In this document: positions 44,586 to 56,100 of the stretch, piece by piece
How the letters are laid out: each line of letters begins with the position of its first letter
Position numbering within the stretch: the first letter of the stretch is position 1
From: Pontibacter vulgaris
GTDB taxonomy: Bacteria > Bacteroidota > Bacteroidia > Cytophagales > Hymenobacteraceae
Assembly: GCF_022758145.1 (NCBI RefSeq)
Contig: NZ_JAJVDH010000003.1
Coordinates: 1,054,001-1,118,000 of the forward strand
DNA: 64,000 nucleotides
Reading direction: 5' to 3'
Position numbers and translations under genes: made by a program
The notes under the pieces: generated by a model
Told to the model about the DNA's origin: nothing
Seen by the model: only the letters and a program-made list of their open reading frames with translations
Database searches by the model: none

Positions 44586-45821
44586 ATGATAGCCCTTTAC
44601 AGATTTGCCTTCTTCTTGGCCCTGCTGATGCTCCCTTTTGCCACTCAGGCGCAAAAGAAAAAATCAAAAGCACAGTTAGAAAAGGAAAAGAAGGAAAACC
44701 TCGCCCGTATTAAAGAAGCAAACCGCATTCTGCAGCAAACAAAAGTGCAGAAACAGGCTTCTATTGGCCAGCTTACTGCCATACAGGAAAAAATTACCGT
44801 ACAAAAAGGAGTTATCAAAAACGTATCGCGCGAGATAAACTATATCGAGTCGGATGTTCAGGAAACAGAAGGTATAGTGGGTGCCCTGCAATCAGATCTT
44901 GATAAGCTTAAGGCCGAATACGCTACTATGGTGTATGCCGCCTCTAAAACTGCCAACAGCTATAACAAGCTCATGTTCTTATTTGCTGCAGACTCTTTTA
45001 ACCAACTGGTAATGCGTATGCGCTACCTGCAGCAGTATTCGGAAGCTCGTAAAAAGCAGGTTGAACAGATAAATAAAGTACAGGCTGCGCTTACAGGCCA
45101 GTTAGACATACTTGAGTCAAAAAAAAGACAGAAGCAAAATCTGTTGAACAAACAGCTGGTAGAAAGCAAAAATCTGCATAATCTTAAAAGCCAGCAGGAT
45201 AGCGTAATTTCGCGCCTGAGCAAACAGGAATCTAATTTACAATCAGAAGTAGCGCAACGCCAACAGGCAGTACGCAAGCTTGATAACCTGATTGCCGATA
45301 TAGTACGGGAAGAAATTGCCAGGGCTGCACGTGCTGCCAGAGCCGAAGGCCGCAAACCAAGTACCAGCACAAACAAAATTACGTTAACCCCGGAAGCAGC
45401 CCTTGTTTCGTCTTCATTTGCAGGTAACAAAGGTCGTTTGGCCTGGCCGGTAGAGCGTGGTTTTATTTCGCAGCGTTTTGGTCGCCACAACCACCCGGTA
45501 CTTAAGGGCGTGGTTATCGAAAACAGAGGGATTGATATTCAGACATCAAGCGGAGAGCAGGCACGCGCTATTTTTGAGGGGAAAGTGTTAACTGTGGCCA
45601 GCGTACCCGGCATGAATAACATCGTAATGGTACAGCACGGCGAGTATTTTACAGTTTATGCCAAACTTAAAACTGTAAGTGTAACCACTGGCCAAACTGT
45701 TAAGCTAAAAGATGTTATCGGCACTGTTTATACCAACTCCGATGGCACCACCGAACTGCAATTCCAGATCTGGAAAAATAATGCCAACCTTAACCCACAA
45801 AGCTGGATCAAAAGCAAGTAA
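44586..45821 (+). CDS. Murein hydrolase activator EnvC-like protein
   Basis: A 411-aa exported protein: signal peptide, long coiled coil (about residues 22-255) and C-terminal LytM/M23 domain (about 285-411). The zinc ligands of active M23 peptidases are not all present: NRGIDI stands where HxxxD is expected and LQFQIW where LHFEIW is expected, so it is probably not itself a peptidase but an activator of amidases, as EnvC is. It follows the DUF4292 gene by 83 bp. Confidence 0.88.
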   Translation: MIALYRFAFFLALLMLPFATQAQKKKSKAQLEKEKKENLARIKEANRILQQTKVQKQASIGQLTAIQEKITVQKGVIKNVSREINYIESDVQETEGIVGALQSDLDKLKAEYATMVYAASKTANSYNKLMFLFAADSFNQLVMRMRYLQQYSEARKKQVEQINKVQAALTGQLDILESKKRQKQNLLNKQLVESKNLHNLKSQQDSVISRLSKQESNLQSEVAQRQQAVRKLDNLIADIVREEIARAARAARAEGRKPSTSTNKITLTPEAALVSSSFAGNKGRLAWPVERGFISQRFGRHNHPVLKGVVIENRGIDIQTSSGEQARAIFEGKVLTVASVPGMNNIVMVQHGEYFTVYAKLKTVSVTTGQTVKLKDVIGTVYTNSDGTTELQFQIWKNNANLNPQSWIKSK

Positions 45822-46543
45822 AATACAGGAAAGTATAATCCGATAATTTACTGCGCTGCTTCTGCTAGGGCCTATATCCTATAGTTTATACTTTAGGCCT
45901 TACTTAAAATAGCTTGAAAATTATTGCCACCAGGTATAAAAAGAAAAAAGCACTCTACAAAGCAGAGTGCCTTTCCAAGCTATGAAAACAAACTTAATTT
46001 TATATTCTTTCGCAAACTCAGGTAAAACCTTTGCCTGCAACAAAATATCATTATAAATATACATCCACTTTTGCAATTGTGCAATAGCCTCCCCTACTCT
46101 ACTTTTGTTTTTCAGTTATTAGGCTCTTAATTTTCGCACTGCTTTATTGCGGATAAACCTACCTAAACAAGTTACAGGCCAAAAAATAACTAAATCACAA
46201 CAAACTGATTATCAATCCAATTACAATCAACCATTTGGCAATCATTCTCTATTTGGGAAAAACAAATTCCTATAACAGGAAGAAATACATAGGAAATTTA
46301 CTATGTAATTTATTTTATCCTTAACAAATTTCACCTCACTGAATATTCTACTTTACAAAAGATAGCTAGTGTAAGGGAGGTATAGCCAGGTAAGTCTAAA
46401 GGGCGGTCTGCATCGTAAGTATACTGTTTACATAAAAACCTGCATATGCATAACGGCACATAATAAACTAATGTGTCCTTTTGTGGGTTTATTTAAAATA
46501 TTAACTCTAATTTTGTAACCAATACATTTTAACATCTAAAACA
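45822..46543. other. AT-rich intergenic region (722 bp)
   Basis: No gene seen on either strand. It holds a hairpin GCACTCT (45950-45956) with AGAGTGC (45964-45970), the likely terminator of the envC unit, and near its right end TAATTTTG (46508-46515), a -7 consensus match 29 bp before the first tatA ATG (no TTG at proper distance). The AAGTATA word is rare here compared with other spacers. A small RNA cannot be excluded. Confidence 0.5.
45950..45970 (+). terminator. Hairpin after envC-like gene
   Basis: A 7-bp stem GCACTCT/AGAGTGC with a 7-nt loop, preceded by an A-run and followed by CTTTCC. It is about 130 bp after the stop, so it is a weak or delayed terminator. Confidence 0.5.
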
Positions 46544-46756
46544 ATGGGTATCACCAACATTTTTGCTTTTATCGGAGGCCTGGGTGGCACAGAGGTAATT
46601 CTTATTTTGTTTGCCATTCTATTACTTTTCGGTGCTAAGCGCATACCTGAGCTTGCAAAAGGTTTGGGCCGCGGCATTCGTGAGTTCAAAGATGCTGCCA
46701 AAGACATCAAAAACGATGTAGAGCATTCAGCTAACGACACTAACAACAACAAATAG
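46544..46756 (+). CDS. tatA: Twin-arginine translocase subunit TatA (copy 1)
   Basis: A 70-aa TatA/TatE-type protein: one transmembrane helix ([20 protein letters not shown]), the hinge and amphipathic helix with [22 protein letters not shown] sequence. It forms the pore for folded protein export together with TatC, which is not in the window. Followed by a second tatA gene 32 bp on. Confidence 0.9.
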   Translation: MGITNIFAFIGGLGGTEVILILFAILLLFGAKRIPELAKGLGRGIREFKDAAKDIKNDVEHSANDTNNNK

Positions 46757-46788
46757 TACTTTTTAAATTAACCATTTAAAAAGAAAAT

Positions 46789-47001
46789 ATGTGCTTAAAT
46801 ACAATTTTCCTCTTCCTGGGAGACCTGGGAGGCGGAGAGATGCTTGTTATACTAACAGCCATCCTGCTATTGTTTGGTGCTGATAAAATCCCTGGTATTG
46901 CGCGCTCTTTTGGCCGCGGTATTCGTGAGTTCAAAGACGCAACAAACGAAATAAAGCACGAATTAGAACGATCAATCGACGACGACAAGAAGCCAAAATA
47001 G
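46789..47001 (+). CDS. tatA: TatA family protein (copy 2)
   Basis: A second 70-aa TatA paralogue in tandem with the same plan: [20 protein letters not shown] helix, then [20 protein letters not shown]. It shares the RGIREFKDA string with copy 1 but differs in the N-terminus and tail. Likely a duplication with specialised or redundant role. It ends 1 bp before gatA. Confidence 0.88.
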   Translation: MCLNTIFLFLGDLGGGEMLVILTAILLLFGADKIPGIARSFGRGIREFKDATNEIKHELERSIDDDKKPK

Positions 47002-47002
47002 T

Positions 47003-48439
47003 TTGAGACAGTATCATTCGTTACGTGACATCCGCACAGACATTGCCAGCGGGCAGGTTTCGTGCAAGCAACTGGTAGATCATTACCTACGCAATATTAA
47101 GAATAATGCCCACCTGAATGCCTTTTTAGAGGTGTTTGAGGAGGAAGCTTTTGCCCAGGCTGATACCGTAGATCAGAAAATTGCCAGCGGAACCGCAGGC
47201 AAATTGGCGGGTATGGTTATCGGTATAAAAGACGTGCTAGCTTACGAAGGCCATAGTTTACAGGCATCAAGCCAGATCCTGAATGGCTTTAAATCTTTGT
47301 ATACGGCCACGGCTGTACAGCGCCTGATTGCTGAGGATGCTATTATTATTGGTCGCCAGAACTGCGACGAATTTGCTATGGGTGCCTCTAACGAGAACTC
47401 TTCTTTCGGTCCAGTTTTAAACGCCGATGATGTTACCCGAGTACCGGGTGGTTCATCAGGTGGATCGGCTGTTGCTGTACAGGCAGATCTATGTTTAGCT
47501 TCAATCGGTTCTGACACCGGAGGCTCTGTGCGTCAGCCAGCTTCGTTTTGTGGTGTTATCGGACTTAAGCCAACATACTCCCGCATATCGCGCTATGGCC
47601 TTATCGCTTATGCTTCTTCTTTCGACCAGATCGGGATTATGAGCAAAAGTGTGGAAGATGCTGCGCTTTTACTGGAGGTAATGGCCGGCAACGATGACTA
47701 TGACAGTACTGTGAGTCAGCGCGAAGTACCCGCTTACAGCGAGCTACTGGCCACCGACAAGAAGTATAAAATAGGTTATATCCGCGACTGTTTCGAGAGC
47801 GAAGGCCTTGATAAGGAAGTTAAGGAAAGTATACTTTCGGTAAAAGATATGCTGAAAGATGCCGGCCACCAGGTTGAGGCTGTGGAGTTCCCATACCTTG
47901 ACTACATGGTACCAACTTATTACATCCTGACTACTGCTGAAGCAAGCTCCAACCTTGGCCGTTTCGACGGTGTAAAGTATGGCTATCGCAGCCACAATGT
48001 TACAGACCTGACTTCGTTATACAAAAAAACAAGGTCTGAAGGATTTGGCCTGGAAGTACAGCGCCGCATTATGCTGGGTACTTTTGTACTTAGCGCCGAT
48101 TATTACGATGCTTATTACACTAAGGCACAACGTGTTAGAAGGCTTATAAAGGAAAAGACTGACGAATTGCTTCAAAAGTATGATTTCCTTATATTACCTA
48201 CTGCACCTACTACAGCTTTTAAATTAGAGGAGAACACTGCCAATCCACTGGCTATGTACCTGGCCGATATTTTTACGGTTCAGGCTTCGCTTGCAGGTGT
48301 ACCAGCTATCTCTATTCCGGTTGGTCGCGATGCAAACGGCCTTTCCATCGGGTTACAGCTAATGACCCGCTCATTTGAGGAACCGCAGTTGCTGGCTTTC
48401 TCAAATTATATCTTGGATAAGATAACCGTTGAAGCATAA
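47003..48439 (+). CDS. gatA: Aspartyl/glutamyl-tRNA amidotransferase subunit A
   Basis: The 478-aa amidase-signature subunit that supplies ammonia for converting misacylated Glu-tRNA(Gln) or Asp-tRNA(Asn). The Ser-cisSer-Lys triad is visible: Lys in MVIGIKDVLAYEGHSLQA near residue 75, VPGGSSGGSAVAVQADL near 150, and GSDTGGSVRQPASFCG near 172. The start is a TTG 1 bp after the tatA stop; no ATG with better context lies near. The other subunits are elsewhere. Confidence 0.95.
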   Translation: MRQYHSLRDIRTDIASGQVSCKQLVDHYLRNIKNNAHLNAFLEVFEEEAFAQADTVDQKIASGTAGKLAGMVIGIKDVLAYEGHSLQASSQILNGFKSLYTATAVQRLIAEDAIIIGRQNCDEFAMGASNENSSFGPVLNADDVTRVPGGSSGGSAVAVQADLCLASIGSDTGGSVRQPASFCGVIGLKPTYSRISRYGLIAYASSFDQIGIMSKSVEDAALLLEVMAGNDDYDSTVSQREVPAYSELLATDKKYKIGYIRDCFESEGLDKEVKESILSVKDMLKDAGHQVEAVEFPYLDYMVPTYYILTTAEASSNLGRFDGVKYGYRSHNVTDLTSLYKKTRSEGFGLEVQRRIMLGTFVLSADYYDAYYTKAQRVRRLIKEKTDELLQKYDFLILPTAPTTAFKLEENTANPLAMYLADIFTVQASLAGVPAISIPVGRDANGLSIGLQLMTRSFEEPQLLAFSNYILDKITVEA

Positions 48440-48447
48440 CATATAAA

Positions 48448-49989
48448 ATGACCTACACTAAACTCTTTACAGTTCTTGCGGCTATAGTTGGCAGCATGTG
48501 GGCTTTCTGCGCCCATGCCAACAGCTTTGGCCCTGGGTATGAAAAGCCAATAGCGGAGGATTCGCTTAAACCTCAGGTAGAAGATACCACACTCTTTACA
48601 CCCGAGGAAATTGACCTGATGATCGAATACATCCCTAATGAGCCCAATGAGGTTATTAAGGACAGGTTAAGCTGTATCGAATCTGATTTTCCGCTTACTT
48701 TTAATCCGTTCGTAAGGGGTTTTATAGATTATTTTACTATCCGCAACAGGAAGTATACCCGCACCATGATAAGCCGCGAGAATGTATACTTTCCACTGTT
48801 CGAGAAGTACCTGAAAAAGTATAACATGCCGCAGGACCTGAAGTACCTATCTATTGTAGAATCAGGCCTTAATCCTAAGGCAAAATCGGTAGCAGCAGCT
48901 GTTGGCTTATGGCAGTTTATAGGCTCTACAGGCAAGGAGTATGGCCTCGATCAGAATGGGCATATTGATGAACGCATGGATCCGGAAAAGGCTACTGACG
49001 CTGCTATGCGTTTCCTAAGCCGCCTTCACCGCTATTATGGCGATTGGGAACTTGCAATGGCTGCTTATAACTGTGGTCAGGGCAATGTAAACAAAGCTAT
49101 TCGCCGGGCTGGCGGTGGCAAAAAGACTTTCTGGGAGATCTTTCCTTACCTTCCTAAAGAAACCCGCAGCTATGTACCTTCCATGACGGCCGTAATTTAT
49201 ACTATGAAGTATGCGCCGGAACACAACATTTTCTCTGATTCTATACTTTACGCAACAGATGTAGAGCACCTGGAAGTAAACCAGGCATTGGATCTGGAGA
49301 AACTGGCTGTGGAGCTGCATGTAGATACTAAATCTTTGCTGGCGCTGAACCCGGAATTAAAGACAAAGATGCTACCAGCACATACCCGCAACTATAAGCT
49401 TCGCATTCCGGCACAACGTGCAGCCTTGCTAGCCACTGAAACTGACCGAAGCTGTATTATGCTTGCCGCCACACCAACGCAACGCATTCCTGACCCGGTA
49501 AAAGAAATAACACCTGCGCTGGCGCAACCTTTACTTGCTACTGCCAAACCAGACACAGCCGAGAAAAAAGCAGCCGCCGACAAACTTACCTATATAGTTA
49601 AACGCGGCGATAACCTTACAACTATTGCAAACCGACACCAGGTAACAGTAGAACAGCTGAAGGAATGGAATAAACTCGGCAAGAGCAGCATCATACCAAA
49701 CCAGAAGTTGTTTGTGTTCGGAACTGCAACAGAAGAGCCTGCCCTGTTAGCTTCAGCAGAAGAGAAAGCCGAGCCGAAAGAAGTAAAGAAAATAGCAAAA
49801 GCTTCAACTAAAAAATCACCAGAAACGGCCAGAGAACAAAAAGAAAGCGCTGTACACCATGTGCAACCAGGCGATACCCTCTGGAATATTTCGCAGCGGT
49901 ATAACGGTATCAGCGTTGATCAGATAAAGAAACTGAATAAGCTAAAATCAAACGAAATTAAGCCAGGCCAAAAACTGATCATCAGTTAA
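48448..49989 (+). CDS. Lytic transglycosylase with LysM domains (MltD-like)
   Basis: A 513-aa exported murein lytic transglycosylase. Signal peptide (about 1-24), SLT domain (about 120-260) with catalytic Glu138 in SIVESGLNPKAKS, followed by GLWQFIGSTGKEYG and AMAAYNCGQGNVNKAI. Two LysM domains at about 378-422 (YIVKRGDNLTTIANRH) and 469-513 (HHVQPGDTLWNISQRY) bind glycan. It cleaves glycan strands to 1,6-anhydro ends. Begins 8 bp after gatA. Confidence 0.93.
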   Translation: MTYTKLFTVLAAIVGSMWAFCAHANSFGPGYEKPIAEDSLKPQVEDTTLFTPEEIDLMIEYIPNEPNEVIKDRLSCIESDFPLTFNPFVRGFIDYFTIRNRKYTRTMISRENVYFPLFEKYLKKYNMPQDLKYLSIVESGLNPKAKSVAAAVGLWQFIGSTGKEYGLDQNGHIDERMDPEKATDAAMRFLSRLHRYYGDWELAMAAYNCGQGNVNKAIRRAGGGKKTFWEIFPYLPKETRSYVPSMTAVIYTMKYAPEHNIFSDSILYATDVEHLEVNQALDLEKLAVELHVDTKSLLALNPELKTKMLPAHTRNYKLRIPAQRAALLATETDRSCIMLAATPTQRIPDPVKEITPALAQPLLATAKPDTAEKKAAADKLTYIVKRGDNLTTIANRHQVTVEQLKEWNKLGKSSIIPNQKLFVFGTATEEPALLASAEEKAEPKEVKKIAKASTKKSPETAREQKESAVHHVQPGDTLWNISQRYNGISVDQIKKLNKLKSNEIKPGQKLIIS

Positions 49990-50006
49990 GCCAGTTATTT
50001 TACATA

Positions 50007-50046
50007 ACAAAAAAGCACCTCCCTAAACGGCAGGTGCTTTTTTGTT
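50007..50046. terminator. Terminator after mltD-like gene
   Basis: AACAAAAAAGCACCT (about 50007-50020) pairs with AGGTGCTTTTTTGTT (50032-50046), with a loop of about 11 nt. A-run on the left and T-run on the right. Closes the tatA-gatA-mltD unit. Confidence 0.88.
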
Positions 50047-50246
50047 ATAGTTTTTGAGTATAAAACAAGGTACTAACATAAAAAAACCATACTTTTTGTG
50101 CCTGCAAAGCACATACAGCTTATCTTTGGAGGCTGCACTTTGATTAGCCGCAAATTCTTAGGAAATTAGCCTTTATCCCTATTTTATACTTTCTTAAGTA
50201 GATAGGGCTGGAAGCAATTCCAACTACACAAACAACAACGCATACC

Positions 50247-52520
50247 ATGATTAAAGTAAACAAACAAGACGCCCTGAATTACCACATGGAGGGTAAGCCC
50301 GGAAAGATTGAGGTAGTACCAACCAAAATGGTAAGTACACAACACGACCTTGCACTGGCTTATTCACCGGGAGTTGCAGAGCCTTGTAAAGAAATTGCCG
50401 CAGATAAAGACAATGTATATAAGTATACAGCCAAGGGCAACCTGGTTGGTGTAATATCAAATGGTACTGCCGTACTGGGCCTGGGCAATATTGGTCCTGA
50501 TGCCTCCAAGCCTGTAATGGAAGGGAAAGGAGTACTCTTCAAGAAATTCGCAGGCATCGACGTATTCGATATCGAGATAGATTGCACTGACCCTGCTGAG
50601 TTTGTGCGCATCGTAAAATCGCTGGAGCCTACTTTCGGAGGTATAAACCTGGAAGACATCAAAGCCCCGGAAAGTTTTAAAATAGAAAATGCGCTGAAAG
50701 AGCAGATGAACATTCCGCTCATGCACGACGACCAGCATGGTACTGCTATCATTTCTGCAGCCGCTTTGCTGAATGCGCTAGAACTGGCTGGCAAAAGTAT
50801 AGATAAAGTACAGCTGGTAGTAAATGGTGCCGGTGCCGCAGCTATTGCCTGCGCTAAACTGTATGTAGCGCTAGGTGCTAAAATGGATAACATCGTTATG
50901 TTCGATAAAGACGGCATTATCCGTCCGGAGCGCGACGACCTGGATATCTACAGAGCGCAGTTTGTGACTTTACGTAAGATAAACACATTGCAGGAAGCGA
51001 TGCAGGGTGCCGATGTATTTATTGGTTTATCAGCAGGTAATGTGCTCCCTCCGGAGTATGTAAAACTGATGGCCGATAACCCGATCATATTTGCACTTGC
51101 TAACCCGGACCCGGAAATTCCTTACGATGTGGCGATGGCTACGCGCCCTGACCTGATCATGGCAACCGGCCGTTCCGATCATCCTAACCAGGTAAACAAC
51201 GTTCTTGGTTTCCCTTACATTTTCAGAGGTGCACTTGATGTAAGAGCTACCGAAATAAACGAGGAAATGAAACTGGCTGCAGTGCGCGCACTGGCAACGC
51301 TGGCTAAAGAGCCTGTTCCGGAACTTGTACACAAAGCTTACGGCGATAATACGATCTCTTTCGGCCGTTTCTACCTGATCCCTAAGCCACTGGACCCACG
51401 CCTGATTACAACAGTGTCGCCGGCTGTGGCAAAAGCAGCTATGGAAAGTGGTGTAGCCCGAATTCCGATTACTAACTGGGAGGCCTACGAGCATGAGTTA
51501 CAGGAGCGCATTGGTATAGACCAGAAACTGATGACGCGCATTACTAACCAGGCGAAGAAAGATCCGAAAACGGTAGTATTTGCAGAAGCAGACCATTATA
51601 AAATTCTGAAGGCAGCACAAACTGTAAAAGAACAGCAGATTGCGAACCCTATACTTCTTGGCAACCGCGAACGCATTAACGAAATTATTAAGGAGTATAA
51701 CCTGGATTTGCAGGGCTGTACTATAGTTGACCCTTTTGAGGAACACGAAAAGCGCGAAGAGTTTGCCCAGTTACTTTACAAAAAACGCCAGCGCAAAGGT
51801 TTTACTTTATTCGATTGCCGCCGCCTGGTACGCGACCGCATATACTTTGGTAGCCTGATGCTGGAAACCGGCGAAGCTGATGCACTCATATCCGGACTAA
51901 CCCGCGACTACTCCAGAACTATACTTCCGGCCATACAGGTCATCGGCGTGGAAGAAGGTGTAAACAAGGTAGCAGGTATGTATATTATCCTCAACAAAAA
52001 GGAGCCGTACTTCTTTGCTGATACCACCGTAAACGTGAACCCTACAGCCGACGAACTGGTGGATATAATCGGCCTGACTGCCCGTACTGTCCGTTTCTTT
52101 GATACAGAACCACGTATGGCAGTATTATCGTACTCTAACTTTGGCTCTGTAAAAGGAGATATACCTAATAAAGGATCTGAAGCAGTACGTAAAGCCAAGC
52201 AACGCTACCCTGACCTGCTGATAGATGGCGAAATGCAGGCGAACACCGCCCTTAACCGCGATATGCTGCGTGAGAATTATCCGTTCAGTACATTAGCTGA
52301 AAAAGGAGCGAATACGCTGGTGTTTCCAACGCTTACTGCCGGTAACATTGCTTACAAGCTGTTACAGGAAATTGGCGGCGCTGAAGCAATTGGCCCTGTA
52401 TTAATGGGTATGCGCAAACCTGTTCATATTCTGCAACTTGGCAGTTCTATCAGAGAAATTATAAACATGGTAGCCATTGCTGTCGTAGATGCACAGAACT
52501 ATAACAACAAACATATATAG
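50247..52520 (+). CDS. maeB: NADP-dependent malic enzyme with phosphotransacetylase-like domain
   Basis: A 757-aa MaeB-type malic enzyme (malate to pyruvate and CO2). N-terminal catalytic part has [20 protein letters not shown] (near residue 33), [20 protein letters not shown] (near 160) and the nucleotide-binding [20 protein letters not shown]. From about residue 430 a phosphotransacetylase-like domain follows (regulatory in MaeB proteins, responding to acetyl-CoA). It is adjacent to ruvA with no gap. Confidence 0.95.
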   Translation: MIKVNKQDALNYHMEGKPGKIEVVPTKMVSTQHDLALAYSPGVAEPCKEIAADKDNVYKYTAKGNLVGVISNGTAVLGLGNIGPDASKPVMEGKGVLFKKFAGIDVFDIEIDCTDPAEFVRIVKSLEPTFGGINLEDIKAPESFKIENALKEQMNIPLMHDDQHGTAIISAAALLNALELAGKSIDKVQLVVNGAGAAAIACAKLYVALGAKMDNIVMFDKDGIIRPERDDLDIYRAQFVTLRKINTLQEAMQGADVFIGLSAGNVLPPEYVKLMADNPIIFALANPDPEIPYDVAMATRPDLIMATGRSDHPNQVNNVLGFPYIFRGALDVRATEINEEMKLAAVRALATLAKEPVPELVHKAYGDNTISFGRFYLIPKPLDPRLITTVSPAVAKAAMESGVARIPITNWEAYEHELQERIGIDQKLMTRITNQAKKDPKTVVFAEADHYKILKAAQTVKEQQIANPILLGNRERINEIIKEYNLDLQGCTIVDPFEEHEKREEFAQLLYKKRQRKGFTLFDCRRLVRDRIYFGSLMLETGEADALISGLTRDYSRTILPAIQVIGVEEGVNKVAGMYIILNKKEPYFFADTTVNVNPTADELVDIIGLTARTVRFFDTEPRMAVLSYSNFGSVKGDIPNKGSEAVRKAKQRYPDLLIDGEMQANTALNRDMLRENYPFSTLAEKGANTLVFPTLTAGNIAYKLLQEIGGAEAIGPVLMGMRKPVHILQLGSSIREIINMVAIAVVDAQNYNNKHI

Positions 52521-53117
52521 ATGATAGCCTATATTGATGGCAAATTAACTTATAAAGATCCAACCTATGTCATTATCGATGTTAATGGCATAGGTTACCA
52601 GATCAAAATATCGCTCGGAACGTATTCGGCGCTGCCTGATGGTGAGCGTTGCCGGCTGCATACTTTCCTGCATATAAAGGAAGACGCCCATACGTTGTAT
52701 GGCTTTATGACAGCAGCAGAAAAAGAGACCTTCCTGCATCTGATCTCTATTTCGGGTGTTGGCCCGAATACAGGACTGATGATCTTATCATCACTGTCGG
52801 TAGAGGAAGTGCAGCAGGCTATAGTACGCGAAGATGTGCGCACGATACAGCATGTAAAAGGTATTGGCGCTAAAACAGCACAGCGAATTATACTTGAACT
52901 GAAAGATAAAATGAAAAAAGAAGTGTTGCTTTCAGATGCAGGCGTATCCGCACCTGGAGTGGCATACAATACCAACCGTTCCGAAGCGTTATCTGCTTTG
53001 GTAACATTGGGCTTTGCCAAGAATGTGGCCGAGAAAACTCTTGACTCAATCATCAAACGTGAAGGCAGAGAGCTAAGCGTGGAAGAGATGATAAAGTTAG
53101 CATTGAAATCTTCATAA
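52521..53117 (+). CDS. ruvA: Holliday junction DNA helicase subunit RuvA
   Basis: A 198-aa RuvA: N-terminal OB fold (IAYIDGKLTYKDPTYVIIDV), two helix-hairpin-helix motifs (ISGVGPNTGLMILS and VKGIGAKTAQRIILELKDK), and the C-terminal domain III (SEALSALVTLGFAKNVAEKT) that contacts RuvB. Starts directly at the maeB stop. ruvB and ruvC are not here. Confidence 0.96.
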   Translation: MIAYIDGKLTYKDPTYVIIDVNGIGYQIKISLGTYSALPDGERCRLHTFLHIKEDAHTLYGFMTAAEKETFLHLISISGVGPNTGLMILSSLSVEEVQQAIVREDVRTIQHVKGIGAKTAQRIILELKDKMKKEVLLSDAGVSAPGVAYNTNRSEALSALVTLGFAKNVAEKTLDSIIKREGRELSVEEMIKLALKSS

Positions 53118-53131
53118 GAGATATACCCAAT

Positions 53132-56100
53132 TTGATCTGGAAAAGTAAAAAAAACAACCTGCTACTGGCATCGGTTGCTGCTATCTGTTTGCTGGCTTTA
53201 TGGTCGCAGGCCGAAGAAGTGCGCTCGCGTAATAGGTTTAACTATTCTCTTTTCAAAAATCTGCTTTTACAGGATACTATTAAAACAGATTCCTCTAAAC
53301 TGCAAAAATATATCCCGAGCCGCCGCCCTACGTTTGTACCCCGCGACCGCCGTGGCAACCCTTTCAGTACCCGTTCTAATGCTTCTCCCCTGCTATTGGG
53401 CCAGCCTGGCAATGTAGAGCTCAATATGCAGCTGGATGACAGCCTGCAACAATATACTATTGATGAAACTATAGGCGACCTCGATTACAGATTGCCTTCT
53501 TCAATGACGTTGCAGGAATACTCAGAGTGGCAGCAGCGCCAGTCTATACGAGATTACTGGCGGAGTAAATCCGCAGGCCTGGATGGCGAAAGCGTAGTAA
53601 GCAGCAAACGCCTGGTGCCTAAGATCTATATCAGCCCTGTTTTCGATCGTATTTTTGGTGGCAACTTTGTAGATATCCAGCCAAATGGTAACGTATCGCT
53701 GAAGTTTGGCGCACGGTTTAACCGCAACGAGAACCCAACTATACCTTTGCGCCAGCAACGCACCGGCGACTTTGATTTTGAGCAGAACATATCGCTGAAC
53801 CTGGTTGGTAAGATCGGTGAGAAAATGCGCATCAACTTTAACTGGGATAACAACGCCAATTTCGATTTCGAAAACAACATGAAGCTGGATTACACCGGCT
53901 ACGAAGAGGAGATCATACGCAAAGTGGAAGCGGGTAACGTTAGCCTGCCGCTTAACAATTCGCTTATTACGGGTGCCCAAAACCTTTTTGGTATAAAAAC
54001 ACAGCTGCAGTTTGGTCGCTTGGGCGTAACCGCTATTGCCTCTAACGTGCGCGGCCGCAACGATGAAATTGTAGTACAGAACGGGGCGCAGAACAAACCC
54101 TTTGAAATTCGGATAGACCAGTACGACCGCGATCGCCATTACTTTTTGTCGCAGTTTTTCCGGGGCCGGTATGATAACACGCTTAAAAACCTTCCGCTGG
54201 TTAATTCCGGAATCGTAATTCGCCGTTTAGAGCTATATGTAACCAACAACACCCGCTCTACCGAAAACCTGCGCAACATGGTAGCCTATATGGACCTGGG
54301 CGAAGCGGACCCGTACCGCGACCAGTTCCAGGGCAGCAATCCCAATGCCCCGGCAAACAACAATGCTAACCAACTCTATAGTTTAATAGCCAACAATACC
54401 GCCGCCCGCGATAATAACCGTGTAGATGATTACCTGACCAGCATCGGCTTACAGAAAGCAGTTGATTTTGAACACGTACGCGCGCGCAAACTTGACCCCC
54501 GTGAGTATAAATTTAACCCGCAATTGGGTCATATTTCACTTAACACAACCCTGTTGCCAGATCAGGTACTGGGTGTAGCTTTTGAATATACTTACAATGG
54601 CAAAACCTATAAAGTAGGCGAGCTTATAGAAGACTACCAGAACCGCTCCGACGACCAGGTAATTCACATGAAGTTGCTGAAGGCTACCAATCCATCATTA
54701 CAATTCCCGACCTGGGACCTGATGATGAAAAACGTGTATAGCCTGGATGCCACGCAGCTTAACCGCCAGAATTTCCAGTTCCAGATCATTTATAAAGACG
54801 ACGAGACAGGTGTAGATATCACAAGTATAAAAGAGCCAAGCGCTATCCAGAATATACCTTTGATTGAAGTACTGAACCTGGATAATGTAAACACCAACAA
54901 CGACAAACCACGCGACGGCAACTTCGACTTTTTGCAGGGCATAACTATAGATCCTGAAACAGGGCGTATTTTCTTCCCGGAGGTAGAACCTTTCGGTAGT
55001 TACCTGGCCGGTAAGTTAGCTGGCAACCCGGAACTAATAGAGCGCTATGTATTCCAGGAATTGTATGAACAGACCCAGACAGATGCTCAGCAAAATACTA
55101 CCAAGGCTAAGTTTTTCTTAAAAGGCCGCTTTCAGGCCACTTCAACCGATGAGATCGTACTTCCGGGCTTTAGAATAGCAGAAGGCTCTGTAGCTGTATA
55201 CTCTGGAGGTACGCGCCTGGAAGAAGGCACTGATTACCAGGTATTTTATGATCTTGGCCGCATCAAAATTCTTAACCCAAGCTACATCAGCTCTGCCAGC
55301 GACCTGCGGGTGACCTACGAAAAGGCTGAGCTGCTGAATATTCAACCGCGTGCTTTACTCGGAGCCAGATTCGATTACAGGCTGAACAACGATGTAAACC
55401 TTGGTGCCACCGTTTTACACCTGAGCGAGCAGCCATACATAAACAGGGTAAGTATAGGCGACGAACCGAGCAACAATACCATTTATGGTTTCGACGTCAA
55501 CATAAACAAAGAGTCTCGTTTCCTGACCAAGCTAACCGACAGAATCCCGCTTATCCAGACAAAGGCGCCATCCAGCGTAACGTTTAGCGGTGAGTTTGCA
55601 CAGCTGGTGCCAGCTCCTTCCAAATCTCCTGTAAATGAAGCGGGTACTTCTTACGTTGATGACTTTGAAGGAGCAGAAACACCTTATAACCTGGGTGGCT
55701 TTAACAACGCAAGCTGGCGCCTGGCTGCTACTCCTGCCCCACTTGTACAAGGTCCGGGCCTACAATATTCTTACAACCGGGCTAAACTGGCCTGGTATAC
55801 TATAGACCAGATCTTTTACCGCGACAGCGATAACCTGAAACCGGGCAACATTACCAAAGACGATCTGAAAAATCATTACGTGCGTGGCATACGCCGCAAC
55901 GAAGTTTTCCCGGGCCGCGACCCGGAAGTAGCCAACACCTACGAATATACCTTTGACCTTGCTTACTACCCGCGAGACCGTGGCCAGTACAACTATAATC
56001 CCAATCTGGATGCTCAAGGCCGTTTATTAAGCGACCCTAAGAAGAACTGGGGTGGTATCAGCCGCGATATTACCTTCGATACCGACTTTGATAATGCTAA

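Noticed and set aside
53522..54139. A 205-codon minus-strand frame opposite sprA
   Set aside because: sprA is clearly coding there and the antisense protein has no family features.
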